Position numbers and translations under genes: made by a program. From JAJNBD01 sp964471475 (GTDB taxonomy: Bacteria > Pseudomonadota > Gammaproteobacteria > CAISUE01), in assembly GCA_964471475.1 (NCBI GenBank), contig CAYYFQ010000035.1, positions 1 through 14,685 of the forward strand: a stretch of DNA of 14,685 nucleotides, written 5' to 3'. Shown piece by piece: positions 7,423 through 14,620 of this stretch (position 1 is the first letter of the stretch; every line of letters begins with the position of its first letter). The notes under the pieces are model-generated. The model was not told the origin of the DNA. It was given only the letters and a program-made list of their open reading frames with translations, and searched no databases.

Positions 7423-8733
7423 TTAACCTTTTTGATTTTTAGCTAATTGCGCATAAGTTTTTTCAACCACATTCACTTTAGCTTTACCGACTAAGTAATC
7501 TAAAACCGAATTTTCAATAACGATATTTTCTAGATGCCTTAACTGCTCAGGAGTACGCAAATAATAATCTCGCACTTGTGTAGGATTTTCATAAGAAGCA
7601 GCCCACTCTTCTGCCAGCGCTTGAACTGCTTCAGGATCAGCCTTAATGTTGTTATCGGCAACAATCTTTAATACTAAATAAGATAATAAAACGCGTTGCT
7701 TAGCTTCTCCTTCAAACATTTCATGAGGCAAATCCATTTTAGGAAGTTTTTTGTTACCAAACATTTTTTGTAAACGCTCATGAGCTTGATCCATCAATGC
7801 ATGCACTTCATCATGCACAATACTCGAGGGCAAAGGCAACGGGTTTAACTCAGCCAATTTACCAAACACTGCTGTCTGCAAATTTTGTTTTAAGATATTT
7901 TTTAATTCACGCGTTAAAGTTTTTTCAACTTCTTTATGCAAGTCGTTGAGCTCTCCGCTCGCCACACCGACCTTTTTGATCAATTCTGCATCAAGAATTG
8001 CTGGTTCAAACGCTTGCACTTCATGCACTTTGATTTTAAATTGTGCTTCTTTACCAGCCAAATCTTCCGCATAGTCTTTAGGAAAAGTCACAGTAATCGT
8101 TTTTTCATCGCCTGCTTGCATACCCACGATTTGCTCTTCAAAGCCAGGGATCATCTTACCCTCACCTAACACCAAAGCTTGGTTTTTCGCAGCCCCCCCG
8201 TTAAACTCCTCGCCATTAATACTGCCTTCAAAATCCAACAATACCCTATCACTCAATACAGAAGCACTTGCTTTAGGTTTAAATTGCCCAAATTGTTTAG
8301 TCACATTATGGATAGCTTGCTCAATGTCTTCTGCACTGATCTGCGCTTCAATTTTTTCAATTTCCGCATTTTCAAAATTAATTTTTTCAATGCTGGGTGC
8401 CACTTCAAATGTCACCACATAGCTAAAGGGCTTCCCTTCTTCCACTTTAACATCTATTAAACTCGGCGTATTCACCGGTTTTACTCCCTCTTTTTCACAG
8501 GCTTTCGCTAAGGTGTCATTAATTAACACATTAATAGTATCATCTAAAATTCGTGCGCCAAATTGTTGCTCAACCACTGTGTTAGGAACATTCCCTTTGC
8601 GAAACCCATCAACTTTAGCGGTTTTAGCCACCTTTTTTAGCATTTTTTGATATGTTTCTTTATATAGTTCTTGGGGCAATGTCACTGTTAAATTGCATTT
8701 TAATTCGTCTAATTTTTCTAAACCGGTTTCCAT
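7423..8733 (-). CDS. tig: Trigger factor
   Basis: A ribosome-associated chaperone and peptidyl-prolyl isomerase that meets nascent chains at the exit tunnel; 436 residues, close to E. coli trigger factor (432). The ribosome-docking signature GFRKGNVP is at 43-50 in the N-terminal domain. The FKBP-type PPIase domain lies at about 161-240 and includes LVLGEGKMIPGFEEQIVGM. The remainder is the helical substrate-cradling C-terminal domain. The start at 8733 is preceded by GAGG (8742-8745, 8 nt before the ATG). It is the first gene of the tig-clpP-clpX-lon-murJ-sohB operon. A rho-independent terminator for the upstream gene ends only about 30 nt before the start codon, so the tig promoter must overlap or precede it. 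Confidence 0.96.
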   Translation of the reverse strand: METGLEKLDELKCNLTVTLPQELYKETYQKMLKKVAKTAKVDGFRKGNVPNTVVEQQFGARILDDTINVLINDTLAKACEKEGVKPVNTPSLIDVKVEEGKPFSYVVTFEVAPSIEKINFENAEIEKIEAQISAEDIEQAIHNVTKQFGQFKPKASASVLSDRVLLDFEGSINGEEFNGGAAKNQALVLGEGKMIPGFEEQIVGMQAGDEKTITVTFPKDYAEDLAGKEAQFKIKVHEVQAFEPAILDAELIKKVGVASGELNDLHKEVEKTLTRELKNILKQNLQTAVFGKLAELNPLPLPSSIVHDEVHALMDQAHERLQKMFGNKKLPKMDLPHEMFEGEAKQRVLLSYLVLKIVADNNIKADPEAVQALAEEWAASYENPTQVRDYYLRTPEQLRHLENIVIENSVLDYLVGKAKVNVVEKTYAQLAKNQKG

Positions 8734-8754
8734 TAAAAGAACCTCATGGGTATA

Positions 8755-8783
8755 ATGATTAAATAAACAAAAGGCTCTTTCAA
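8755..8783 (-). promoter_or_regulatory. Candidate promoter of the tig operon, overlapping a terminator
   Basis: On the minus strand TTGAAA (8783-8778, 5/6 to the sigma70 -35) is followed after 17 nt by AATCAT (8760-8755, 4/6 to the -10). The -35 falls inside the loop and 3' arm of the terminator hairpin at 8773-8790. Transcription would start about 20 nt before the tig ATG, leaving a very short leader with the GAGG ribosome binding site. The match is moderate. An alternative is a promoter upstream of the hairpin (TAAAAT-like -10 near 8802-8807), which would make the hairpin an attenuator. I found no sigma32 promoter with acceptable spacing. Confidence 0.3.
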
Positions 8784-8790
8784 AAGAGCC
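8761..8790 (-). terminator. Rho-independent terminator downstream of the amidohydrolase gene
   Basis: Read on the minus strand, GGCTCTTT pairs perfectly with AAAGAGCC (8-bp stem, 8773-8790, very tight loop), followed at once by TTTTGTTTATTT (8772-8761). This is a classic intrinsic terminator in the direction of both the amidohydrolase gene and tig. It most simply ends the amidohydrolase transcript, whose stop codon is about 100 nt upstream. Confidence 0.8.
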
Positions 8791-8831
8791 GTGCCTGTTA
8801 TTTTAACAAAAATTGGCAGCAAATGACATCT

Positions 8832-8857
8832 CTTAGCCAAGCGTCTTAGCCAAGCGT
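8832..8857. repeat. Perfect tandem duplication of a 13-bp unit
   Basis: CTTAGCCAAGCGT occurs twice back to back (8832-8844 and 8845-8857) in the 3' untranslated region between the amidohydrolase gene and tig. Just beyond it are an 8-bp palindrome AGACGTCT (8866-8873) and an imperfect inverted copy of part of the unit (GGTTAGACG, 8862-8870). The region could fold into a stem, but no T-run follows it. It could be a replication-slippage duplication. Confidence 0.75.
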
Positions 8858-8892
8858 CAGAGGTTAGACGTCTTTCGAAACAAATACGGGGT

Positions 8893-9798
8893 CTAAAGAT
8901 AGAATTTGCGAGCAGTCCGATGAAAAATATCTGCTTGCGCTACTTCGCCTAAGAGTTCCGTTGCTTCCCAAAAATGAGCAATCATCTCATCATAGCTGAT
9001 ATATAATTTTTCTACGGGAAAGTTGCTCCCGAACATACAACGATCAGAACCAAAAAGGCGAACTGCTGTCTGAATCATCCATGCCACATCTTCTGGTTTG
9101 GCGGCATGCTCAAAAAGGTAAGCACCAGACAACTTAATACAGACCTGTGGTAACGCTGCCAATTTAGCCAATTGTGCTTCCCACTCAACCAATGTATCTC
9201 GATCATGTTTTCGGGGTTGCAATAAATGCTCAATCACAACAGGAATATTAGGATTGCCTTGAAGTAAAGAGATAGCTTGATCCGTTTGTTCGGGGAAAAT
9301 TTGTAAGTCAAAACGCAAGGAATATTTTTTGAGAAGCGCAAAATTTTCTCGCCAAATAGGATTTTGTAAAAAATCCTCTTCACAGGAGCAATAATAAGGA
9401 TTTTTATCCCACGCAATCAGTTGACGAATACCTTTGACGAGCGAATTTTTCGCTAATACTTGCAGGTGTTCTTCGATGTGGGGTGCAGTTAAATTGGCAT
9501 AAGCGATAACGCCTCCTAATAAAGGATCTTGTAATTCAGTGAGCCAGCGCACCTCAGCCAAGACATCCTCACTACGTTGCCAACCGGCTTGAACATAAAT
9601 TATTTTCTCCACCTTATATTTTGCGAAATCACGCTGAAGATCTTGGGGTAAATAAGGCTTGCACAAGGAAGTAATATCTCCTAAAAAATTTTCAGTGCTA
9701 GGGGGCTGCATAAGCCATTCATGCTTACCCGGTTCTGGCAAAAAATAATGAATATGGCTATCAATGATAGGGGAAACAAATAAAGAAGAGTTTGGCAT
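8893..9798 (-). CDS. Amidohydrolase 2 family TIM-barrel metal-dependent hydrolase
   Basis: A predicted metal-dependent hydrolase of the amidohydrolase-2 superfamily (the COG3618 type, which includes lactonases and related enzymes); 301 residues from the chosen start. Motifs include DSHIHYF (13-19, metal-binding His15 and His17), KGIRQL (122-127), VVIEHLLQP (187-195, His191), CIKLSGAY (220-227) and MFGSNFPVEKL (255-265), where the Asp of many relatives is Asn, as in other COG3618 members. I prefer the ATG at 9798, preceded by GGA 8 nt upstream, over the ATG at 9822. The latter has no ribosome binding site and overlaps a candidate -10. No signal peptide is seen, so it is probably cytosolic. The substrate cannot be inferred. 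It is divergent from the ABC transporter and ends at its own terminator. Confidence 0.82.
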   Translation of the reverse strand: MPNSSLFVSPIIDSHIHYFLPEPGKHEWLMQPPSTENFLGDITSLCKPYLPQDLQRDFAKYKVEKIIYVQAGWQRSEDVLAEVRWLTELQDPLLGGVIAYANLTAPHIEEHLQVLAKNSLVKGIRQLIAWDKNPYYCSCEEDFLQNPIWRENFALLKKYSLRFDLQIFPEQTDQAISLLQGNPNIPVVIEHLLQPRKHDRDTLVEWEAQLAKLAALPQVCIKLSGAYLFEHAAKPEDVAWMIQTAVRLFGSDRCMFGSNFPVEKLYISYDEMIAHFWEATELLGEVAQADIFHRTARKFYL

Positions 9799-9820
9799 GG
9801 CAACTGTCCAAAAAACATTC

Positions 9821-9850
9821 ATTTTAGCGAGTTTTAGCGTATAAATTCAA
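9821..9850 (-). promoter_or_regulatory. Candidate promoter of the amidohydrolase gene
   Basis: On the minus strand TTGAAT (9850-9845) is followed after 18 nt by TAAAAT (9826-9821, 5/6). Transcription would start near 9813, leaving a short leader before the ATG at 9798. If correct, this rules out the upstream ATG at 9822, whose first bases lie within the -10. Confidence 0.35.
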
Positions 9851-9945
9851 GCAAACAGCAACCCGCAACAGCACAAAGCATTAGCTCAATGTGAGGAAGC
9901 TTCGGTTACTGGTTTAAAAAAACGAAGTCTGAGCCTGCATTTCTC

Positions 9946-9954
9946 TGTTATAAT
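9946..9954 (+). promoter_or_regulatory. Extended -10 promoter of the ABC transporter gene
   Basis: TGTTATAAT gives a perfect -10 (TATAAT, 9949-9954) with the TGn extension (9946-9948). No good -35 lies 16-18 nt upstream, which is common for extended -10 promoters. A start near 9961 would leave a leader of about 42 nt ending in a weak ribosome binding site (CTAAGAAATTT) before the ATG at 10003. Confidence 0.6.
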
Positions 9955-10002
9955 CTCCTATGGTTATAAATTGTATTCATTCAACTTTTTACTAAGAAAT
10001 TT

Positions 10003-11811
10003 ATGAAGCTCCCACAGACAATCTTTGCATTTATTTGGTTTTTTGTTAAACAACAAAAATATAAATTTATTACTTTATTATTTGTGTCTGTGGCGTGGGC
10101 TGTTAACGATACCATTTTTCCTTATTTCTTAAAAAAAATCATTGATTCTATTCAAAATTTTCAAGGCGACCGCACACAGATTTTTGGAGTGGTAAGTAAT
10201 ACATTGATTTTATTGATGAGTTTTTGGGTGGTTTTTGAAATCTTGCAGCGCATCTCCGGAATTATTCAAATTTATATGTTCCCTCAGTTTCGTGCAAGCA
10301 TTCGCCGAACGGTTTTTGATTATGTGCGCCAGCATTCCTATGATTTTTTTACTGGACAAATGGCGGGGGGAATTACTAAAAAAATTGCGGATCTTCCCTC
10401 AAGTTGTGAAGCCATCGTCGAAATTGTCTGCTTTCAATTTCTCACTGCAGGAGTGGGGAGTGCCATTGTCATCACTATGCTATGGAAAACCAAACCCATT
10501 TTTGCGCTTATCGTAGGCGTTTGGTTGATAGTGCACCTTAGTTTAACCTCAGCTTATTTAAAATATGGAAATGCTCTTTGGATAAAACATTCAGAAAGTG
10601 TCGCCACCTTAAGTGGAAAAATCGTAGATATTTTCAGCAATATCTTAAATGTACGCTTATTTGCACATGATAAATTTGAACTAGATTATTTAAAAATTTA
10701 TCAAAATGAAGAAATCGAGCGCGCTCATAAAACCATGTGGGCAATGGAATTAGCACGTATTGCGTTAGGACTAAATGGTTTATTTTTAATTTTTGGTACG
10801 ATTTTATCTTTGCTATATGGATGGGTACATTATTGGGTAACGGTAGGTGATTTTACGCAAATTAGCATGCAGGTGTTTTGGTTGCTGGGTTGGATTTGGT
10901 TTATTAGTTTTCAAGTGACGGTGTTGGCTCGCGAGATGGGAACCGTGGGTAATGGTTTAACCATTATTCAAAGACGCCATGACCTCGTGGATATCCCGAA
11001 TGCGCGCCCCATTTTAATTACGCGTGGAGAAATTCATTTTGATCATGTCTCTTTTGCTTATCGCAAAAATAAAGAGGTATTTAACGATCTCAATTTATTT
11101 ATTCCAGGAGGCCAAAAAGTCGGGCTGGTTGGTTTTTCAGGCTCCGGAAAATCTACTTTAGTTAATTTATTATTACGTTTCTATGATGTGCAGGCAGGCC
11201 GTATTTTAATTGATGAACAAAATATTGCGCATGTTACGCAAAACTCTCTGCGCGCACAAATTGCCATGATTCCTCAAGATCCCACTTTGTTTAACCGTAC
11301 CATGATGGAAAACATTCGCTATGGGCGGCTCAATGCAACCGATGAAGAAGTCATCGAAGCCTCTAAACTTGCGCACTGCCATGAATTTATTGAAAAGTTA
11401 CCTGGTGGCTATCAATCTCTGGTAGGCGAACGAGGTTTACGACTCTCAGGCGGCCAACGTCAACGCATTGCCATTGCACGCGCCATTTTAAAAAATGCAC
11501 CCATTTTAATTTTAGATGAAGCTACATCTGCCTTAGATTCAGTGACTGAACGATTAATCCAAGAAAGCTTGCAAACGCTTATGCAAGGCAAAACCACTTT
11601 AGTTGTCGCTCACCGTTTATCGACATTATCCGGGATGGATCGTATCGTTGTCTTTGATAAAGGTAAAATCGTTGAGGAAGGCTCTCAAGAAGCTCTTTTA
11701 GAAAACGAAAATGGCGCTTTTAGTCGCCTATGGAATATGCAAATGGATGGCTATTTAGCCGGCGAAGACGGGTGGTATGATGAAGAAGCAGAAGGCGAGT
11801 GGGAAGATTAG
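10003..11811 (+). CDS. ABC transporter, fused permease and ATP-binding protein (exporter type)
   Basis: A half-transporter of the ABC exporter class, 602 residues, expected to work as a homodimer in the inner membrane. The N-terminal transmembrane domain has about six hydrophobic segments (roughly 23-45, 65-82, 140-160, 165-185, 255-275 and 288-308). The nucleotide-binding domain starts near 340. It has Walker A GFSGSGKST (377-385), Q-loop Gln425 in IPQDPTLFN, signature LSGGQRQR (481-488), Walker B ILILDEATSALD (501-512, catalytic Glu506) and the switch His537 in VVAHRLST. All ATPase elements are intact. The C-terminal 15 or so residues are strongly acidic (EDGWYDEEAEGEWED). It resembles MsbA-like and multidrug exporters, but nothing fixes the substrate. 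It is transcribed alone from an extended -10 promoter and runs into a repeat-bearing region facing dotB. Confidence 0.93.
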   Translation: MKLPQTIFAFIWFFVKQQKYKFITLLFVSVAWAVNDTIFPYFLKKIIDSIQNFQGDRTQIFGVVSNTLILLMSFWVVFEILQRISGIIQIYMFPQFRASIRRTVFDYVRQHSYDFFTGQMAGGITKKIADLPSSCEAIVEIVCFQFLTAGVGSAIVITMLWKTKPIFALIVGVWLIVHLSLTSAYLKYGNALWIKHSESVATLSGKIVDIFSNILNVRLFAHDKFELDYLKIYQNEEIERAHKTMWAMELARIALGLNGLFLIFGTILSLLYGWVHYWVTVGDFTQISMQVFWLLGWIWFISFQVTVLAREMGTVGNGLTIIQRRHDLVDIPNARPILITRGEIHFDHVSFAYRKNKEVFNDLNLFIPGGQKVGLVGFSGSGKSTLVNLLLRFYDVQAGRILIDEQNIAHVTQNSLRAQIAMIPQDPTLFNRTMMENIRYGRLNATDEEVIEASKLAHCHEFIEKLPGGYQSLVGERGLRLSGGQRQRIAIARAILKNAPILILDEATSALDSVTERLIQESLQTLMQGKTTLVVAHRLSTLSGMDRIVVFDKGKIVEEGSQEALLENENGAFSRLWNMQMDGYLAGEDGWYDEEAEGEWED

Positions 11812-11816
11812 GACGA

Positions 11817-11865
11817 TTGTCATACCAGCGCAGGCTCATAGGCGTCAACTTAAGGGGCTGGATGC
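11817..11865 (+). repeat. Interrupted copy of the palindromic intergenic repeat (unit a)
   Basis: TGTCATACCAGCGCAGGCT (11818-11836) matches the first two-thirds of the repeat unit seen intact at 11995-12023 (as reverse complement), differing at one loop base. The match breaks at GGCT (11833-11836) and resumes after a second GGCT (11856-11859) with GGATGC. The simplest reading is a unit split by about 23 bp bordered by a 4-bp repeat. It begins only 6 nt after the ABC transporter stop codon. Confidence 0.55.
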
Positions 11866-11874
11866 TAAGAACCA

Positions 11875-11903
11875 CTGTCATGCCTGCGTAGGCAGGCATC
11901 CAG
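11875..11903 (+). repeat. Palindromic REP/MITE-like repeat (unit b)
   Basis: A 29-bp unit with a perfect 8-bp stem, ATGCCTGC (11880-11887) and GCAGGCAT (11892-11899), around the loop GTAG. It is flanked by CTGTC and CCAG. The type resembles the widespread bacterial repeat in which a GTCAT...ATCCAG frame surrounds a hairpin; its reverse complement translates to the familiar spurious peptide DWMPAYAGMT. As RNA it would form a strong hairpin 64 nt after the ABC transporter stop and could stabilise or end that transcript, though no T-run follows. Confidence 0.8.
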
Positions 11904-11994
11904 TCAAGTATGTTTTTAGGTAATGCAAGCGACACAAATTTTAATTTACAAAGTTAAGTACACTTTACTTCTACTTACCAAGACGCTTACTTAC

Positions 11995-12023
11995 CTGGAT
12001 ACCAGCCTTCGCTGGTATGACAG
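11995..12023 (-). repeat. Palindromic REP/MITE-like repeat, inverted copy (unit c)
   Basis: A 29-bp unit in the opposite orientation to unit b. Its stem is ATACCAGC (11999-12006) and GCTGGTAT (12011-12018) around CTTC. Read on the minus strand it matches unit b at 24 of 29 positions, and the four stem differences make two compensating base-pair changes. It lies 52 nt downstream of the dotB stop codon. Units b and c together form a 149-bp inverted pair (11875-12023) with an A+T-rich centre. The remainder of the 264-bp gap (12024-12075) holds a pyrimidine-rich tract and no gene that I can support. Confidence 0.8.
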
Positions 12024-12075
12024 AAGTCCTTTATATTTTTTCACGCGTAGGCCCTCCCCGAACACCTCTTTCCCC

Positions 12076-13230
12076 TTACCGCATATTTTTCCTCGCATCA
12101 CTATCTAAACTACGCGAAGTTTTGACGATTAAATCATATTCGCGTTGGCCGATGAGACCAGCGTCGAATTTTCTTTTAGCATCGGCGTCCATGGTTTGAC
12201 CGTATTCCACTAAAAGCTCTCGAGTTTTGGCGGTAACCATCTCGACTGGCGTGTCTAATAAAGCATCGCGAATTTTTTCATCGAAAATTAAATATTCACG
12301 CAAAGCCACACGACGCCCATCGACACTTGGTACTAAAGTTTGCCAAATGGCAACACGAATGGTCTCAATAATATCAATTGTCCGAGCACTTCGTTCTTCC
12401 ATAGGAAAAGTCATGACTAAACGGCGGATAGTTTCTGCCACACCATTCGTATGCAAAGTGGTATAAACTGGGTGCCCCGTTACTGCGGCTTCAATCACTG
12501 CCGCAATAGTTTCTTTATCGCGCGATTCCCCTACTAAAATAGCTCTCGGTTTACGTCGCAAGGCATTTCGCACACCTGCATCAAAACTCGGTAAATGACG
12601 TGGGATTTCAGATTGACTGACCATCGCTGACTTCATCGGAATATCATCGTAAACAAATTCTATTGGCGCTTCATAAGTTAATACCTTGCGATTGCTATCG
12701 TCTTTTTCAACAAGATCTCTGATGATCGACGCTAATAATGTACTTTTCCCAGAGCCGGTAGCACCAGTGACATATACTACCCCTTGTGTAGGCTCACAAG
12801 CGGCAATTAACTCCAAAGGCAAATCTAAAGCTTCAAGCGGTGGTGGCGTTGTAGGAATAGAACGCAAAGTAATTTGAATGCCATCAAAACCTTCTACCAT
12901 CACTCCTGTTGCATTCACCCGATACCGAAAACGCTCTGCACGACTAGGTTTAAATTCATAATACGTGTCTAAATCTTTTCCGCTCAAAATTTGTGCGGTT
13001 CCATTAGGACCATAAATCGTATTAAGGATTTCCCCTACTTCAGCATTCGTCAATTTGCGACGCGTCACTTGCACTAAACGACCATAAACTTCTGCAAAAA
13101 CATATTGGTGGCTTTGCAAACTAATATCAGAAGCACCTAAGCTTTCACAATGCATCAATAAGCGCTCAAAATCGGCGATCGAAAATCGCAAAGGTTCATC
13201 CGACATTAAAGAGGCATGCGATTGCGTCAT
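12076..13230 (-). CDS. dotB: Dot/Icm type IVB secretion system ATPase DotB
   Basis: A cytosolic hexameric ATPase of the PilT/VirB11-like secretion superfamily that docks on the Dot/Icm inner-membrane complex and powers effector export; 384 residues (Legionella DotB is about 377). Walker A is GATGSGKST (156-164), and Lys162 has the same number as the Walker A lysine studied in Legionella DotB. The Asp box lies at TYEAPIEF (185-192), Walker B at RAILVGESRD (229-238) and the His box at TGHPVYTTLHTNG (251-263). The N-terminal PAS-like domain covers about 14-125. The start ATG at 13230 overlaps the dotC stop as ATGA, implying translational coupling. DotB is the last gene of dotD-dotC-dotB, and repeat unit c lies downstream. 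No disruption is visible. Confidence 0.96.
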   Translation of the reverse strand: MTQSHASLMSDEPLRFSIADFERLLMHCESLGASDISLQSHQYVFAEVYGRLVQVTRRKLTNAEVGEILNTIYGPNGTAQILSGKDLDTYYEFKPSRAERFRYRVNATGVMVEGFDGIQITLRSIPTTPPPLEALDLPLELIAACEPTQGVVYVTGATGSGKSTLLASIIRDLVEKDDSNRKVLTYEAPIEFVYDDIPMKSAMVSQSEIPRHLPSFDAGVRNALRRKPRAILVGESRDKETIAAVIEAAVTGHPVYTTLHTNGVAETIRRLVMTFPMEERSARTIDIIETIRVAIWQTLVPSVDGRRVALREYLIFDEKIRDALLDTPVEMVTAKTRELLVEYGQTMDADAKRKFDAGLIGQREYDLIVKTSRSLDSDARKNMR

Positions 13231-14060
13231 GAATGTGTCATCTCTTGAGAAGTAGTATTAGGCACCACCACCGGGTGCCATTGCCTCGTATCGACCTGCA
13301 AACCTGGTAAAGCGGTAATTTGTAAGATTTGATCATTAATTCTTAAAGAATCCCCTCCTCCCGTGATGCCCAAACTATTTTTATCCACAAAAGGTCGACT
13401 GACCATGCCTTGCAATAATAATTTACGATACAAAATCATTCCACGTACATCGCGCGTTAAGCGTGCAAGATTATCGCGCAAAATTTGATTAGCTTGATCA
13501 ATCCCCTGTTGCCAACCAATTACAATATTTTTTTCCCATACGCGCTGTTCAGTTCTGGTTTCTGGCAACATATTAGAAGGAGGAGCATCAGGAATTTTAT
13601 AGCTCATCCATAAATAATCACGCCAGTTAGGGGGCATCGACACAAAATGTGCTTGAGCTTGAATAATATACATTTGATCAGAAAGCCGAATGGTGTCTAA
13701 GCCATCGAGCTTCATATTTTTCTCGCTCATTTCAAGTACTGGTGGTAAGACATGATCATCTAACATGAGACGATTGAAATTAAAAATTTGATCTAGTCGG
13801 GAACTTTGTGTGGTTAAAATTTGATTGATTTGTTCAGCACGCCACGCTAAGCCACCTTGAGCACCTAAACTAAGCGCTGTATCTTTAATTGCTTGGGATC
13901 GCATTTCAACGGTAGATAATTCGCCAGAACCCGTCGAATGTAGTTGTTGTAATTCACTCAAACTACCCGTCGTAATCGTTGGTGGAGGTCCAGCGGTATG
14001 ACACGCCGTTACGGTGAGTACAGAACACATAACAAAGAGGGGTACCCAATATTTCAACAT
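13227..14060 (-). CDS. dotC: Dot/Icm type IVB secretion system lipoprotein DotC
   Basis: An outer-membrane lipoprotein of the Dot/Icm core complex, where with DotD it positions the secretin-like DotH; 277 residues (about 300 in Legionella). The signal peptide ends in a lipobox, VTAC, with acylated Cys20. The mature part carries DotC-like blocks, including LSLGAQGGLAWRAEQINQ (63-80), RLDQIFNFN (88-96), MPPNWRDYLWM (142-152), DNLARLTRDVRGMILYRKLL (196-215) and a final WHPVVVP (261-267). I start at the ATG at 14060, because AGGAG (14071-14075) lies 10 nt upstream and this start gives a proper signal peptide. An upstream in-frame ATG at 14177 would put 39 extra residues before it and overlap dotD. 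The ribosome binding site shares bases with the dotD stop (TAGGAG). Confidence 0.94.
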   Translation of the reverse strand: MLKYWVPLFVMCSVLTVTACHTAGPPPTITTGSLSELQQLHSTGSGELSTVEMRSQAIKDTALSLGAQGGLAWRAEQINQILTTQSSRLDQIFNFNRLMLDDHVLPPVLEMSEKNMKLDGLDTIRLSDQMYIIQAQAHFVSMPPNWRDYLWMSYKIPDAPPSNMLPETRTEQRVWEKNIVIGWQQGIDQANQILRDNLARLTRDVRGMILYRKLLLQGMVSRPFVDKNSLGITGGGDSLRINDQILQITALPGLQVDTRQWHPVVVPNTTSQEMTHS

Positions 14061-14073
14061 TTGCTCATAGCTC

Positions 14074-14559
14074 CTAATGGCTGAGATACCGCAATTCAAG
14101 GGTTTTAGCAGATGGGATCGAACGTACACTAACACGATTGCCCGCTTGTAACGCAGCATCTCGCACGATATCTGCATTTAAAGCTTGATCAAGATGGATC
14201 GTCACTACAATAGATGGTAAAGGCGCAGGCCCAATGATACGCAAGCGATAGCCCGCAGATTTACACACCTGACGCAGCAATGGCTCGATGGGGCCATTCC
14301 AATTAACTGAAGAAATTCCTGGGATGCTTACTTGCGCTACTTGAGGATAAAGGCGCGCAGCGGTAGGCGCCATGTTGGCTTTTTCTACTGCTTCTAAATC
14401 GGTTAAAGATTTACTCACTGAAGTTGCCGCTTCCGCAATTTGATTAGCAGAAGCATCAGACACACTAGGCGCGGGAGGATTATTAACGGGCATTGTATGA
14501 CAAGCGGTCAGCGCGATGGCAACAAACAATCCACAGAAGCATTGCAAGGGTTTGCACAT
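14074..14559 (-). CDS. dotD: Dot/Icm type IVB secretion system lipoprotein DotD
   Basis: A small outer-membrane lipoprotein of the Dot/Icm core complex, 161 residues (Legionella DotD is about 163). The signal peptide ends in ALTAC with acylated Cys20. A Pro/Ala/Ser-rich linker and a helix follow to about residue 75. The C-terminal domain (about 77-158) fits the known secretin-N0-like fold of DotD, with alternating strands and helices such as GPIEPLLRQVCKSAGYRLRI (89-108). I start at the ATG at 14559, preceded by AGGAAG (14565-14570). An ATG nine codons upstream (14586) would add a hydrophilic stretch before the signal peptide. It is the first gene of dotD-dotC-dotB, with a 13-nt gap to dotC. 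As in dotC, the lipobox is followed by His-Thr. Confidence 0.93.
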   Translation of the reverse strand: MCKPLQCFCGLFVAIALTACHTMPVNNPPAPSVSDASANQIAEAATSVSKSLTDLEAVEKANMAPTAARLYPQVAQVSIPGISSVNWNGPIEPLLRQVCKSAGYRLRIIGPAPLPSIVVTIHLDQALNADIVRDAALQAGNRVSVRSIPSAKTLELRYLSH

Positions 14560-14586
14560 ATTTTCTTCCTGAGAAAAGATTCCCAT

Positions 14587-14615
14587 ATCCTACGGGAAAA
14601 AGCGAAAACATTCAA
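14587..14615 (-). promoter_or_regulatory. Candidate promoter of the dotDCB operon
   Basis: On the minus strand TTGAAT (14615-14610) is followed after exactly 17 nt by TAGGAT (14592-14587), each 4/6 to the sigma70 consensus. A start near 14580 would leave a leader of about 20 nt containing the AGGAAG ribosome binding site. A second candidate further upstream is TTGACG (14684-14679), 16 nt, TATCAC (14662-14657). The sequence alone does not choose between them. Confidence 0.35.
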
Positions 14616-14620
14616 TAGAG

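Noticed and set aside
8751..8756. Perfect TATAAT on the plus strand just upstream of tig
   Set aside because: There is no plus-strand gene or suitable -35 for it, and it lies in the leader of a minus-strand gene.
12048..12075. G-rich minus-strand tract after dotB as a possible G-quadruplex
   Set aside because: The G-runs are uneven and separated by long loops, so a stable quadruplex is not convincing.
11720..12199. Short open frames across the ABC transporter-dotB gap, one encoding DWMPAYAGMT
   Set aside because: They translate the palindromic repeats and the ends of neighbouring genes. The peptide is a known by-product of such repeats, not a gene product.
14061..14177. Upstream in-frame start for dotC
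   Set aside because: It would overlap dotD by about 100 nt and put 39 residues ahead of the lipoprotein signal peptide. The ATG at 14060 has a strong ribosome binding site.
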